Shown: positions 1-5,422 of the stretch, one piece after another
Numbering within the stretch: position 1 is the first letter of the stretch
Layout: the number at the start of each line of letters is the position of its first letter
NCBI GenBank assembly: GCA_017999135.1
Contig: JAGOBT010000198.1
Location: 1-6,308, forward strand
Direction: 5' to 3'
Origin: Burkholderiaceae bacterium
Lineage (GTDB): Bacteria; Pseudomonadota; Gammaproteobacteria; Burkholderiales; Burkholderiaceae_C
DNA: 6,308 nucleotides
Program-made: the position numbers and the translations under genes
Notes under the pieces: generated by a model
The model's input: only the letters and a program-made list of their open reading frames with translations
The model's database searches: none
Told to the model about the DNA's origin: nothing

Positions 1-149
1 ATTCACGCCACATCCGCACGGCGGCGCTGGCCAACCGCGTCACCTACTACACCACCATGGCCGGCTGCGAGGCCGCCACCGAGGCGCTGAAGCACCAGCA
101 GGGCCTGACGGTGAAGAGCCTGCAGGACCTGCACGCCGAGTTGCACTAA
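1..149 (+). CDS. carB: Carbamoyl-phosphate synthase large subunit, C-terminal end (partial)
   Basis: This is the last 48 complete codons of an open frame that enters from the left edge (first whole codon at base 3) and stops at TAA 147-149. The residues read S-R-H-I-R-T-A-A-L at the start and end in T-V-K-S-L-Q-D-L-H-A-E-L-H, which matches the end of the CarB large subunit (E. coli CarB also closes with a V-x-S-x-Q-E/D-x-H-A motif). CarB makes carbamoyl phosphate from bicarbonate, ATP and glutamine-derived ammonia for pyrimidine and arginine synthesis in the cytoplasm. Only the final part of the C-terminal methylglyoxal-synthase-like allosteric domain is present, so no catalytic residues can be checked. 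carB lying just upstream of greA is a familiar arrangement in Burkholderiales and supports the call. The short length is the main limit on certainty. Confidence 0.85.
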   Translation, partial: SRHIRTAALANRVTYYTTMAGCEAATEALKHQQGLTVKSLQDLHAELH

Positions 150-165
150 ACTCGCGCGCTCCCGT

Positions 166-223
166 TCCGCCGCCCTTGCGCCCGGCATCGCTGCCGGCGC
201 CCAGCGCGGCGGATTTGTTTTGT
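166..223 (+). terminator. Probable intrinsic terminator between carB and greA
   Basis: A long GC-rich hairpin is followed by a T-rich run. The outer stem pairs 166-173 with 206-213 (8 bp), an internal loop follows, then 178-180 pairs with 198-200. The upper stem pairs 182-187 with 192-197 (6 bp) around a TCGC loop at 188-191. Bases 214-223 read TTTGTTTTGT, as expected for a Rho-independent terminator. It lies 17 bases after the carB stop and ends 28 bases before the greA start, so it either ends carB transcription or acts as an attenuator in the greA leader. Pairing was found by eye and no folding energy was computed. Confidence 0.65.
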
Positions 224-240
224 CTGCTGTCTTTGCCTGC

Positions 241-246
241 AGGAGG
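241..246 (+). promoter_or_regulatory. Strong Shine-Dalgarno site of greA
   Basis: AGGAGG lies 5 bases before the ATG at 252. It is a full match to the anti-Shine-Dalgarno core and fixes the greA start. Confidence 0.9.
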
Positions 247-251
247 CCCGC

Positions 252-728
252 ATGGCCACCATTCCCCTCACCAAGCGCGGGGCCGAGAAGCTCAAGGAAG
301 AGCTGCACCGGCTCAAGACCGTGGAGCGCCACGCCGTGATCCAGGCGATTGCCGAGGCGCGCGCCCAGGGCGACCTGTCGGAGAACGCCGAGTACGAGGC
401 CGCCAAGGACAAGCAGGGCTTCATCGAAGGCCGCATCCTGGAGATCGAAGGCAAGATGGCGGCCGCCCAGATCATCGACCCCGCCGCGCTGGATGCCGGT
501 GGCCGGGTGGTGTTCGGCGCCACGGTCGACCTGGAGGAAGAAGCGTCGGGCCAGGAAGTCACTTACCAGATCGTTGGCGATGACGAGGCCGACCTGAAGC
601 AGGGCCTGATCTCGATCAGCTCGCCGATCGCCCGGTCGATGATCGGCAAGGAAGCCGGCGATGTGGCCGAGGTGCAGGCCCCCGGTGGCGTCAAGCGCTA
701 CGAGATCGTCGAAGTTCGCTACATCTGA
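252..728 (+). CDS. greA: Transcription elongation factor GreA
   Basis: The 158-residue product has the standard GreA length and architecture. Residues 1 to about 75 form the N-terminal antiparallel coiled coil that enters the RNA polymerase secondary channel. The tip motif [10 protein letters not shown] is at 40-49, with the catalytic acidic residues D41 and E44 at the same positions as in E. coli GreA. Residues from about 80 on form the FKBP-like domain that docks on the polymerase rim, including the [14 protein letters not shown] stretch at 120-133. GreA stimulates RNA cleavage by backtracked RNA polymerase and so rescues stalled complexes. The ATG at 252 is supported by the Shine-Dalgarno at 241-246 and by the canonical M-A-T-I-P-L-T start. 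The DUF4149 gene follows after 8 bp and is probably co-transcribed. A terminator-like hairpin sits just upstream. Confidence 0.98.
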   Translation: MATIPLTKRGAEKLKEELHRLKTVERHAVIQAIAEARAQGDLSENAEYEAAKDKQGFIEGRILEIEGKMAAAQIIDPAALDAGGRVVFGATVDLEEEASGQEVTYQIVGDDEADLKQGLISISSPIARSMIGKEAGDVAEVQAPGGVKRYEIVEVRYI

Positions 729-736
729 AGCCTGCT

Positions 737-1177
737 GTGCTGGAACGCCTGCGCCGCCTGTTGCCAGGCCTGTGGGCCGGTGTGCTGCTGTGCATTGCCG
801 CCATCGCGGCGCCAGCGGCGTTTGCACTGCTGGAGCGGCCGGTGGCCGGCCAGGTGGTGGGCTGGTTCTTCCAGCGCGAGGCCTGGATGAGCATCGGGCT
901 GGCCGTGGCGCTGTTGGCCATCGAACGCAGCCGTGCCCGTGCGGCAGCGGCGGTCGGCGATGGATCTGTGCTCAGCACCGAGATCCTGCTGCTGCTGGGC
1001 ACGGTGTTCTGCACCGTGGCGGGCTACTTTGGGCTGCAGCCGTTGATGGCCGCGGCGCGGGCCGGGCAGGGAGCGCTGAGCTTCGGTCAGCTACACATCA
1101 TCAGCGTCTGCTTCTTCGGTGCCAAGCTGCTGTGCATCCTGGCGCTGGCTTGGCGGGCGGCTGGCGCCCGCCGCTGA
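737..1177 (+). CDS. DUF4149 family integral membrane protein
   Basis: The 146-residue product is strongly hydrophobic, with four likely membrane helices at about 10-32, 48-63, 80-101 and 118-140. An Arg-rich N terminus (M-L-E-R-L-R-R) and an Arg-rich loop after helix 2 (R64-R68) suggest those parts face the cytoplasm. The pattern L-W-A-G-V-L-L in helix 1, with a proline near its outer half (P26), resembles DUF4149 (TMEM205-like) proteins, which often follow greA in Burkholderiales. No biochemical function is established for the family and no catalytic motif is visible. The start is GTG at 737, 8 bp after the greA stop. The preceding GAAG (727-730) is only a weak ribosome site, so translation may be coupled to greA. 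The TGA stop at 1175-1177 lies 2 bp from the stop of the convergent yhbY. Confidence 0.82.
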   Translation: MLERLRRLLPGLWAGVLLCIAAIAAPAAFALLERPVAGQVVGWFFQREAWMSIGLAVALLAIERSRARAAAAVGDGSVLSTEILLLLGTVFCTVAGYFGLQPLMAAARAGQGALSFGQLHIISVCFFGAKLLCILALAWRAAGARR

Positions 1178-1200
1178 CGTCAGTCAGCCGCCTTCTTCTT
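1152..1200 (+). terminator. Inverted repeats at the convergent DUF4149/yhbY junction; possible terminator of the greA operon
   Basis: Two folds are possible. In one, 1152-1159 pairs with 1165-1172 (GGCGGGCG with CGCCCGCC, 5-base loop), directly followed by a second hairpin of 1173-1178 with 1183-1188 (GCTGAC with GTCAGC, loop GTCA). In the other, 1156-1163 pairs with 1185-1192 (GGCGGCTG with CAGCCGCC), and TTCTTCTT follows at once at 1193-1200, as in a plus-strand intrinsic terminator. The minus-strand transcript of yhbY would meet the same stems but no T-rich tail. The T-rich tail also encodes the Lys run at the YhbY C terminus. Folding energies were not computed. Confidence 0.45.
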
Positions 1201-1656
1201 GACGCTGGTCACCCGCTTCTGCACCCGCTTGATCTCGCCACCGGGCGTGACCCGCTGGTTGCCGAAGACGGTGATCTTCTTGATCTGCGCGCGCTGGCTG
1301 CCGCTCTTGCTGAACTTCAGGATCTTGACAACCCTCGGGCCAGCGCCGCGGTCGTCGCGCACTTCGGCCTTGGGCTTGTCAGGGATCGGGCGCCACAGCA
1401 CCAGCAGCTTGCCGATGTGCTGCACCGGCGCGGCGTTCAGCCGGTCGGCCAGGCTGGCCAGCGCGGCTTCGCGGTCGGGGCGGCTGTCGGAGAACATGCG
1501 CACCTTGATCAGGCCATGGGCCTTCAGCGCCAGGTCAGCCTCGCGCACGACGGCATCGGTCAGCCCCTGGTCGCCGATCAGCACGACCGGGTCCAGGTGG
1601 TGGGCGTCTCCGCGTTTTTCTTTGCGTTCGGCGGGCGTCAGGTGAATGGCAGGCAT
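1180..1656 (-). CDS. yhbY: YhbY family RNA-binding protein (CRM domain) with an extended basic tail
   Basis: The 158-residue product begins [12 protein letters not shown], and residues 1 to about 97 match the CRS1-YhbY (CRM) RNA-binding domain. The GxxG loop is G-D-Q-G at 28-31, followed by the family pattern L-T-D-A-V-x-x-E-A-D-x-A-L-x-x-H-x-L-I-K-V-R at 32-53. The domain closes with [10 protein letters not shown] at 81-90. In E. coli, YhbY is about 97 residues and binds pre-50S ribosomal particles. This product carries some 60 extra residues rich in Lys and Arg, ending K-K-K-A-A-D, probably a disordered nucleic-acid-binding tail. The ATG is preceded by GAGGAG (minus strand, 1673 to 1668) with a long 11-base spacing. 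It diverges from rlmE, another 50S maturation gene, across 20 bp, and converges on the DUF4149 gene with a 2-bp gap. Confidence 0.93.
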   Translation of the reverse strand: MPAIHLTPAERKEKRGDAHHLDPVVLIGDQGLTDAVVREADLALKAHGLIKVRMFSDSRPDREAALASLADRLNAAPVQHIGKLLVLWRPIPDKPKAEVRDDRGAGPRVVKILKFSKSGSQRAQIKKITVFGNQRVTPGGEIKRVQKRVTSVKKKAAD

Positions 1657-1661
1657 CGCTC

Positions 1662-1668
1662 TATTATC
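1662..1668. promoter_or_regulatory. Candidate bidirectional -10 element between yhbY and rlmE
   Basis: The 20-bp gap (1657-1676) between two divergent start codons has an AT-rich core, TATTATC. On the plus strand 1662-1667 reads TATTAT, 5 of 6 matches to the TATAAT -10 hexamer, with 9 bases before the rlmE ATG. On the minus strand 1668 to 1663 reads GATAAT, also 5 of 6, with 6 bases before the yhbY ATG. Any -35 elements would lie inside the opposite gene. On the minus strand TTGGAG occurs at 1693 to 1688 with a long 19-bp spacer. No good plus-strand -35 is seen. Start sites predicted from these -10 boxes fall at or within about 3 bases of each ATG. Confidence 0.5.
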
Positions 1669-1676
1669 TCCTCGTC

Positions 1677-2351
1677 ATGAAAATCGACTCCAAGAGCAAG
1701 AAGATCAACAAGGCATGGATCAACGACCACGTCAATGATCCCTATGTGCGCCTGGCCAAGCGCGAGGGCTACCGCGCCCGCGCGGCCTACAAGCTCAAGG
1801 AGATCGACGAGACCATGGGGCTGATCCGCCCTGGCCAGGTGGTGGTCGACCTGGGGTCGGCGCCGGGTGCCTGGAGCCAGTACCTGCGGCGCCGCTTCGC
1901 CCCCAAGATTGCAGGCACCGGCGGCGCGGCGGTGGGTGAACTGCTGGGCACCATCATCGCGCTGGACATCCTGCCGATGGAGCCGATCGAGGGCGTGCTG
2001 TTCATCCAGGGCGATTTCCGCGAACAGGCGGTGGCCGACCAGCTGCACGCTGCGGTGGCCGGCCGGCCGGTGGATGTGGTGGTGTCGGACATGGCGCCCA
2101 ACCTGTCGGGCATTGAATCGGCCGACGCGGCGCGCATCGAGCACCTGATCGAACTGGGGCTGGATTTCGCCCGCCACCATCTGAAGCCCGGTGGCGCCAT
2201 GGTGGCCAAGGTGTTCCACGGCAGCGGCTATGACCAGCTGGTGCAGCTGTTTCGCCAGCATTTCCGGGTGGTCAAGGCGATCAAGCCCAAGGCGTCGCGT
2301 GACAAGTCGGCGGAAACCTTTCTGGTCGGCATCGGTCTGAAGCTGGCTTGA
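1677..2351 (+). CDS. rlmE: 23S rRNA (uridine-2552 2'-O) methyltransferase RlmE
   Basis: The 224-residue product is RlmE (FtsJ/RrmJ), which 2'-O-methylates U2552 in the A loop of 23S rRNA in late 50S particles. The SAM-binding motif [15 protein letters not shown], is at 55-68. The K-D-K-E catalytic set of the FtsJ family is complete: K39 in A-Y-K-L, D138 in S-D-M-A-P, K178 in V-A-K-V-F, and E213 in A-E-T-F. Compared with E. coli, about 13 extra residues, Gly/Ala rich, lie between motif I and the A-L-D-I-L-P-M-E-P strand (about 74-92). The ATG at 1677 is supported by the conserved Lys-rich N terminus, yet the upstream bases CTCCTCGTC offer no Shine-Dalgarno. The nearby -10-like box suggests a leaderless transcript. 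ftsH follows after 196 bp. Confidence 0.97.
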   Translation: MKIDSKSKKINKAWINDHVNDPYVRLAKREGYRARAAYKLKEIDETMGLIRPGQVVVDLGSAPGAWSQYLRRRFAPKIAGTGGAAVGELLGTIIALDILPMEPIEGVLFIQGDFREQAVADQLHAAVAGRPVDVVVSDMAPNLSGIESADAARIEHLIELGLDFARHHLKPGGAMVAKVFHGSGYDQLVQLFRQHFRVVKAIKPKASRDKSAETFLVGIGLKLA

Positions 2352-2436
2352 CCCAGCGCAGGATCGGCCGACATGGCACCGGATTCGCCGTGCATTCACC
2401 CTGTTCATGGCAGGACTCCGGCCCCCGGGCCTGGGG

Positions 2437-2464
2437 CTTGACTCGTCTAGAATGAGCCCCACTT
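2437..2464 (+). promoter_or_regulatory. Candidate sigma-32 (RpoH) heat-shock promoter of ftsH
   Basis: CTTGAC at 2437-2442 matches the sigma-32 -35 core CTTGAA at 5 of 6. After 14 bases, CCCCACTT at 2457-2464 matches the -10 CCCCATNT closely. The 14-bp gap is the same as in the E. coli dnaK P1 promoter. A start near 2468-2471 would give a leader of about 80 bases before the ftsH GTG. No equally good sigma-70 pair is seen in the gap; TTGGGT (2474-2479) with TATGCG (2496-2501) is a weak one. FtsH is a known heat-shock protein, which fits. Confidence 0.72.
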
Positions 2465-2536
2465 GCTGTCAAGTTGGGTACAAGTGCATGCGCTGTATGC
2501 GCAACCTGTTTTCTTGATTTGCAGAATGATTGGCTG

Positions 2537-2542
2537 AAGGAG
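2537..2542 (+). promoter_or_regulatory. Shine-Dalgarno site deciding the ftsH GTG start
   Basis: AAGGAG lies 5 bases before GTG 2548-2550. It supports the GTG over the in-frame TTG at 2530, which lies upstream of this site and has no ribosome site of its own. Confidence 0.88.
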
Positions 2543-2547
2543 CCGCA

Positions 2548-4464
2548 GTGAACAATCAATGGTTCTCGAAGATCGCTGTCTGGCTGGTGATTGCACTCGT
2601 GCTGTTCACCGTGTTCAAGCAGTTCGACCGCGGGGTGTCTTCGGGCCAGGTGATCGGGTATTCCGAATTCCTGGACGAAGTGGCGGCGCGCCGCATCAAG
2701 TCGGTGGTGCTGCAGGAGGGCCAGGGTGGCACCGAGATCATCGCGCTGACCACCGATGACAAGCGCATCCGTGCCACCGCCACTTACCTCGACCGGGGTC
2801 TGGTGGGTGACCTGCGCAACAACAACATCAAGTTCGACGTCAAGCCGCGTGAAGAGCCGTCGTTGCTGATGAGCCTGCTTGTCAGCTGGGGCCCGATGCT
2901 GCTGCTGATCGGTGTGTGGGTGTACTTCATGCGCCAGATGCAGGGCGGCGGCAAGGGCGGCGCGTTCAGCTTCGGCAAGAGCAAGGCCCGCATGCTGGAC
3001 GAGGCCAACAACTCCACCACCTTCGCCGACGTCGCCGGTTGCGACGAAGCGAAAGAGGAAGTGAAGGAGTTGGTCGACTTCCTGCGTGATCCGCAGAAGT
3101 TCCAGAAGCTCGGCGGCCGCATCCCGCGCGGCGTGCTGCTGGTCGGCCCGCCCGGAACCGGCAAGACGCTGCTGGCCAAGGCCATCGCCGGCGAGGCCAA
3201 GGTGCCGTTCTTCAGCATCTCGGGCTCCGATTTCGTCGAGATGTTTGTCGGCGTCGGCGCGGCCCGCGTGCGGGACATGTTCGAGCAGGCCAAGAAGAGC
3301 GCGCCCTGCATCATCTTCGTCGACGAAATCGACGCCGTCGGCCGCCACCGTGGTGCTGGCCTGGGCGGTGGCAACGACGAGCGCGAGCAGACGCTGAACC
3401 AGATGCTGGTCGAGATGGACGGTTTCGAGACCAACCTCGGCGTGATCGTGATGGCGGCCACCAACCGGCCCGACATCCTCGACCCGGCCTTGCTGCGCCC
3501 CGGCCGCTTCGACCGTCAGGTGTACGTGACGCTGCCCGATGTGCGTGGCCGCGAGCAGATCCTGAACGTGCACATGCGCAAGGTGCCGATCGGCCAGGAC
3601 ATCCGCGCCGACATCCTGGCGCGTGGCACGCCGGGCTTCAGCGGTGCCGACCTGGCCAACCTGGTCAACGAGGCGGCCCTGTTCGCCGCGCGCCGCAGCG
3701 GGCGCGTGGTCGAGATGGTCGACTTCGAGAAGGCCAAGGACAAGATCATGATGGGCCCCGAGCGCAAGAGCATGGTGATGCCCGAGGAAGAGCGCCGCAA
3801 CACCGCCTACCACGAGGCCGGCCATGCCCTGGTGGCGCGCCTGATGCCCAAGACCGACCCGGTGCACAAGGTCACCGTCATCCCGCGCGGCCGCGCGCTG
3901 GGCGTGACGATGCAGTTGCCCGAGGGCGACCGCTACAGCATGGACAAGGAGCGCATGCTCTCCACCATCAGCGTGCTGTTCGGCGGCCGGATCGCCGAAG
4001 AGGTGTTCATGAACCAGATGACCACCGGCGCCAGCAACGACTTCGAGCGTGCCACCGCCATCGCACGCGACATGGTCACCCGCTACGGCATGACGGACGA
4101 GCTGGGACCGATGGTCTATGCCGAGAACGAGGGCGAGGTGTTCCTGGGCCGCTCGGTCACCAAGACCACCAGCATGTCGGAAGAGACGATGCGCAAGGTC
4201 GATTCGGTGATCCGCCGCATCATCGACGAGCAGTACACCATCGCCCGCAAGCACATCGAAGACAACCAGGACAAGATGCACGCGATGGCCAAGGCGCTGC
4301 TCGAGTGGGAAACCATCGACGCCGACCAGATTGAGGACATCATGACCGGCAAGCCGCCGCGGCCGCCGAAAGACTGGACGAGCACGCCGCGTGCTGGTGG
4401 ATCCGGCCCCGCCAGCGGCGGTGGGGCGGTCAGCACCGATGGCGCGCCGGCCACGGCAGCCTGA
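2548..4464 (+). CDS. ftsH: ATP-dependent zinc metalloprotease FtsH
   Basis: From GTG 2548 the product has 638 residues and starts with the usual M-N-N-Q-W-F-S-K. A first membrane helix (about 8-24), a periplasmic part (about 25-104) and a second helix (about 106-128) anchor the protein in the inner membrane. The AAA+ domain follows: Walker A G-P-P-G-T-G-K-T at 200-207, pore motif F-V-G at 233-235, Walker B I-I-F-V-D-E-I-D at 255-262, and the second region of homology T-N-R-P-D-I-L-D at 305-312 leading to the arginine fingers R320 and R323. The M41 protease domain has H-E-A-G-H at 422-426 and the third zinc ligand D498 in G-A-S-N-D-F. FtsH degrades membrane proteins and, in E. coli, sigma-32 and LpxC. 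The last 35 or so residues are a Pro/Gly/Ala/Ser-rich tail. Every catalytic residue is present. A sigma-32-like promoter lies upstream and a strong terminator downstream. Confidence 0.99.
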   Translation: MNNQWFSKIAVWLVIALVLFTVFKQFDRGVSSGQVIGYSEFLDEVAARRIKSVVLQEGQGGTEIIALTTDDKRIRATATYLDRGLVGDLRNNNIKFDVKPREEPSLLMSLLVSWGPMLLLIGVWVYFMRQMQGGGKGGAFSFGKSKARMLDEANNSTTFADVAGCDEAKEEVKELVDFLRDPQKFQKLGGRIPRGVLLVGPPGTGKTLLAKAIAGEAKVPFFSISGSDFVEMFVGVGAARVRDMFEQAKKSAPCIIFVDEIDAVGRHRGAGLGGGNDEREQTLNQMLVEMDGFETNLGVIVMAATNRPDILDPALLRPGRFDRQVYVTLPDVRGREQILNVHMRKVPIGQDIRADILARGTPGFSGADLANLVNEAALFAARRSGRVVEMVDFEKAKDKIMMGPERKSMVMPEEERRNTAYHEAGHALVARLMPKTDPVHKVTVIPRGRALGVTMQLPEGDRYSMDKERMLSTISVLFGGRIAEEVFMNQMTTGASNDFERATAIARDMVTRYGMTDELGPMVYAENEGEVFLGRSVTKTTSMSEETMRKVDSVIRRIIDEQYTIARKHIEDNQDKMHAMAKALLEWETIDADQIEDIMTGKPPRPPKDWTSTPRAGGSGPASGGGAVSTDGAPATAA

Positions 4465-4489
4465 TCCGCAGCACCCGCGTCATCCTTCC

Positions 4490-4518
4490 ACGGGGCCTTC
4501 GGGCCCCGTTGTTGTTCT
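4490..4518 (+). terminator. Intrinsic terminator of ftsH
   Basis: A perfect 8-bp stem pairs 4490-4497 (ACGGGGCC) with 4502-4509 (GGCCCCGT) around a TTCG tetraloop, followed by TGTTGTTCT. It begins 25 bases after the ftsH stop and is the clearest terminator in the window. It separates ftsH from folP, which lie in one transcription unit in some relatives. Confidence 0.92.
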
Positions 4519-4558
4519 CGTCAGCCACCAGCAGCCTCCTTCGGTACCGTTCACCGCC

Positions 4559-5422
4559 ATGTACTGGCAGACCACCCGCCACCGCATCGCCTTGCAGCTG
4601 CCGCTGGTGATGGGCATCGTCAATGCCACGCCGGATTCGTTCTCCGACGGCGGACTGCACGCGGATGCCCCGTCTGCCCAGGCGCACTGCGATCGGTTGG
4701 TGACCGAAGGAGCGCACATTCTGGACATCGGTGGCGAATCCACCCGGCCCGGCGCCCGCCAGCCCACGCTGCAGGAAGAACTGGCGCGCGTGCTGCCCGT
4801 GCTGCGGCATGCCGTCACGCTGGGCGTGCCGGTGTCGGTCGACACCAGCCGGCCGGCGGTGATGCAGGCCGCACTCGACCTGGGCGTGGACATCGTCAAC
4901 GACGTGCGTGCGTTGCGCGAGCCCGGCGCCCTGGCGGTGGTGGCCGCGCACCCGGCCTGTGGCGTGTGCCTGATGCACATGCAGGGCGAGCCCGGCGTGA
5001 TGCAGCAGGCCCCCCACTACGACGGTGAGGTGGTCGACGCGGTGAACAGCTGGCTGCAGCAGCGCCTGGCCGACGTGCGCGCAGCGGGCGTGGCCGCCGA
5101 GCGCATCGCGCTCGATCCCGGCATCGGCTTCGGCAAGACGCCCGCGCACAATTGGGCATTGCTGCAGCGCCAGCAGGACTTGGTGGCGATCGGGCGGCCA
5201 CTGCTGGTCGGCTGGAGCCGAAAATCCACGTTGGGCACCTTGACGGGCCGGCCCGTCGATGCGCGGCTGCCGGCCAGCGTGGCGGCGGCACTGGCGGCAG
5301 TGCAGCGTGGCGCCCACGTGCTGCGGGTGCACGATGTGGCCGCCACCGTCGACGCACTGAAGGTCTGGGCCGCCGCCGGCCTGCCCGGGCCACCATCCAT
5401 CCAGGGACAACACACACCATGA
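4559..5422 (+). CDS. folP: Dihydropteroate synthase
   Basis: The 287-residue product joins p-aminobenzoate to 6-hydroxymethyl-7,8-dihydropterin diphosphate to give dihydropteroate in folate synthesis; it is the sulfonamide target. Signature blocks occur in order: [14 protein letters not shown] (19-32), [10 protein letters not shown] (56-65), S-V-D-T-S-R (93-98), V-N-D-V-R (113-117), [11 protein letters not shown] (184-194), S-R-K-S (220-223) and L-R-V-H-D-V (255-260). The ligand residues known from E. coli DHPS are conserved: N22, T62, D95, N114, D186, K222, R256 and H258. Residue 23 is Ala where many homologues have Val. The ATG at 4559 is the only sensible start, because no start codon lies in frame between the terminator and it, and the next ATG would cut into the first motif. 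No Shine-Dalgarno is visible. The stop overlaps glmM. Confidence 0.98.
   Translation: MYWQTTRHRIALQLPLVMGIVNATPDSFSDGGLHADAPSAQAHCDRLVTEGAHILDIGGESTRPGARQPTLQEELARVLPVLRHAVTLGVPVSVDTSRPAVMQAALDLGVDIVNDVRALREPGALAVVAAHPACGVCLMHMQGEPGVMQQAPHYDGEVVDAVNSWLQQRLADVRAAGVAAERIALDPGIGFGKTPAHNWALLQRQQDLVAIGRPLLVGWSRKSTLGTLTGRPVDARLPASVAAALAAVQRGAHVLRVHDVAATVDALKVWAAAGLPGPPSIQGQHTP

Larger units (their letters stand above)
2352..2547 (+). other. rlmE-ftsH intergenic and ftsH leader region
   Basis: This 196-bp gap holds no convincing small gene. From left to right it has a bland stretch (2352-2410), a GC-rich inverted repeat (2421-2425 with 2433-2437), the sigma-32 promoter candidate, a small hairpin (2489-2493 with 2499-2503), a T-rich stretch at 2509-2520 and the ftsH ribosome site. 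The T-rich stretch can pair with the ribosome site: 2510-2515 (TTTCTT) against 2537-2542 (AAGGAG), six pairs with two G-U, enclosing a 21-base loop. Confidence 0.6.

Noticed and set aside
3..827. A 274-codon minus-strand open frame covering carB, the intergenic region and greA.
   Set aside because: It crosses a terminator and two conserved genes and has no recognisable motif; it is a shadow of greA and carB.
661..1680. A 339-codon plus-strand open frame through greA, DUF4149 and antisense yhbY.
   Set aside because: It is out of frame with three supported genes and changes composition at each gene boundary, as a chance frame would.
2421..2437. GCCCC/GGGGC inverted repeat as an intrinsic terminator of rlmE.
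   Set aside because: The stem is only 5 bp with a 7-base loop and no T-run follows (TTGACTCG). It abuts the sigma-32 -35 box, so it is more likely incidental.
2530..2547. TTG at 2530 as an upstream start adding six residues to FtsH.
   Set aside because: The AAGGAG at 2537-2542 lies downstream of the TTG and at ideal distance from GTG 2548, and FtsH homologues begin M-N-N-Q-W at that GTG.
2281..4281. A 666-codon open frame on the minus strand opposite ftsH.
   Set aside because: It is His/Leu/Ala/Asp/Val-rich with no recognisable domain, and it mirrors the codon bias of ftsH on the other strand. In GC-rich genomes long antisense frames like this are expected.
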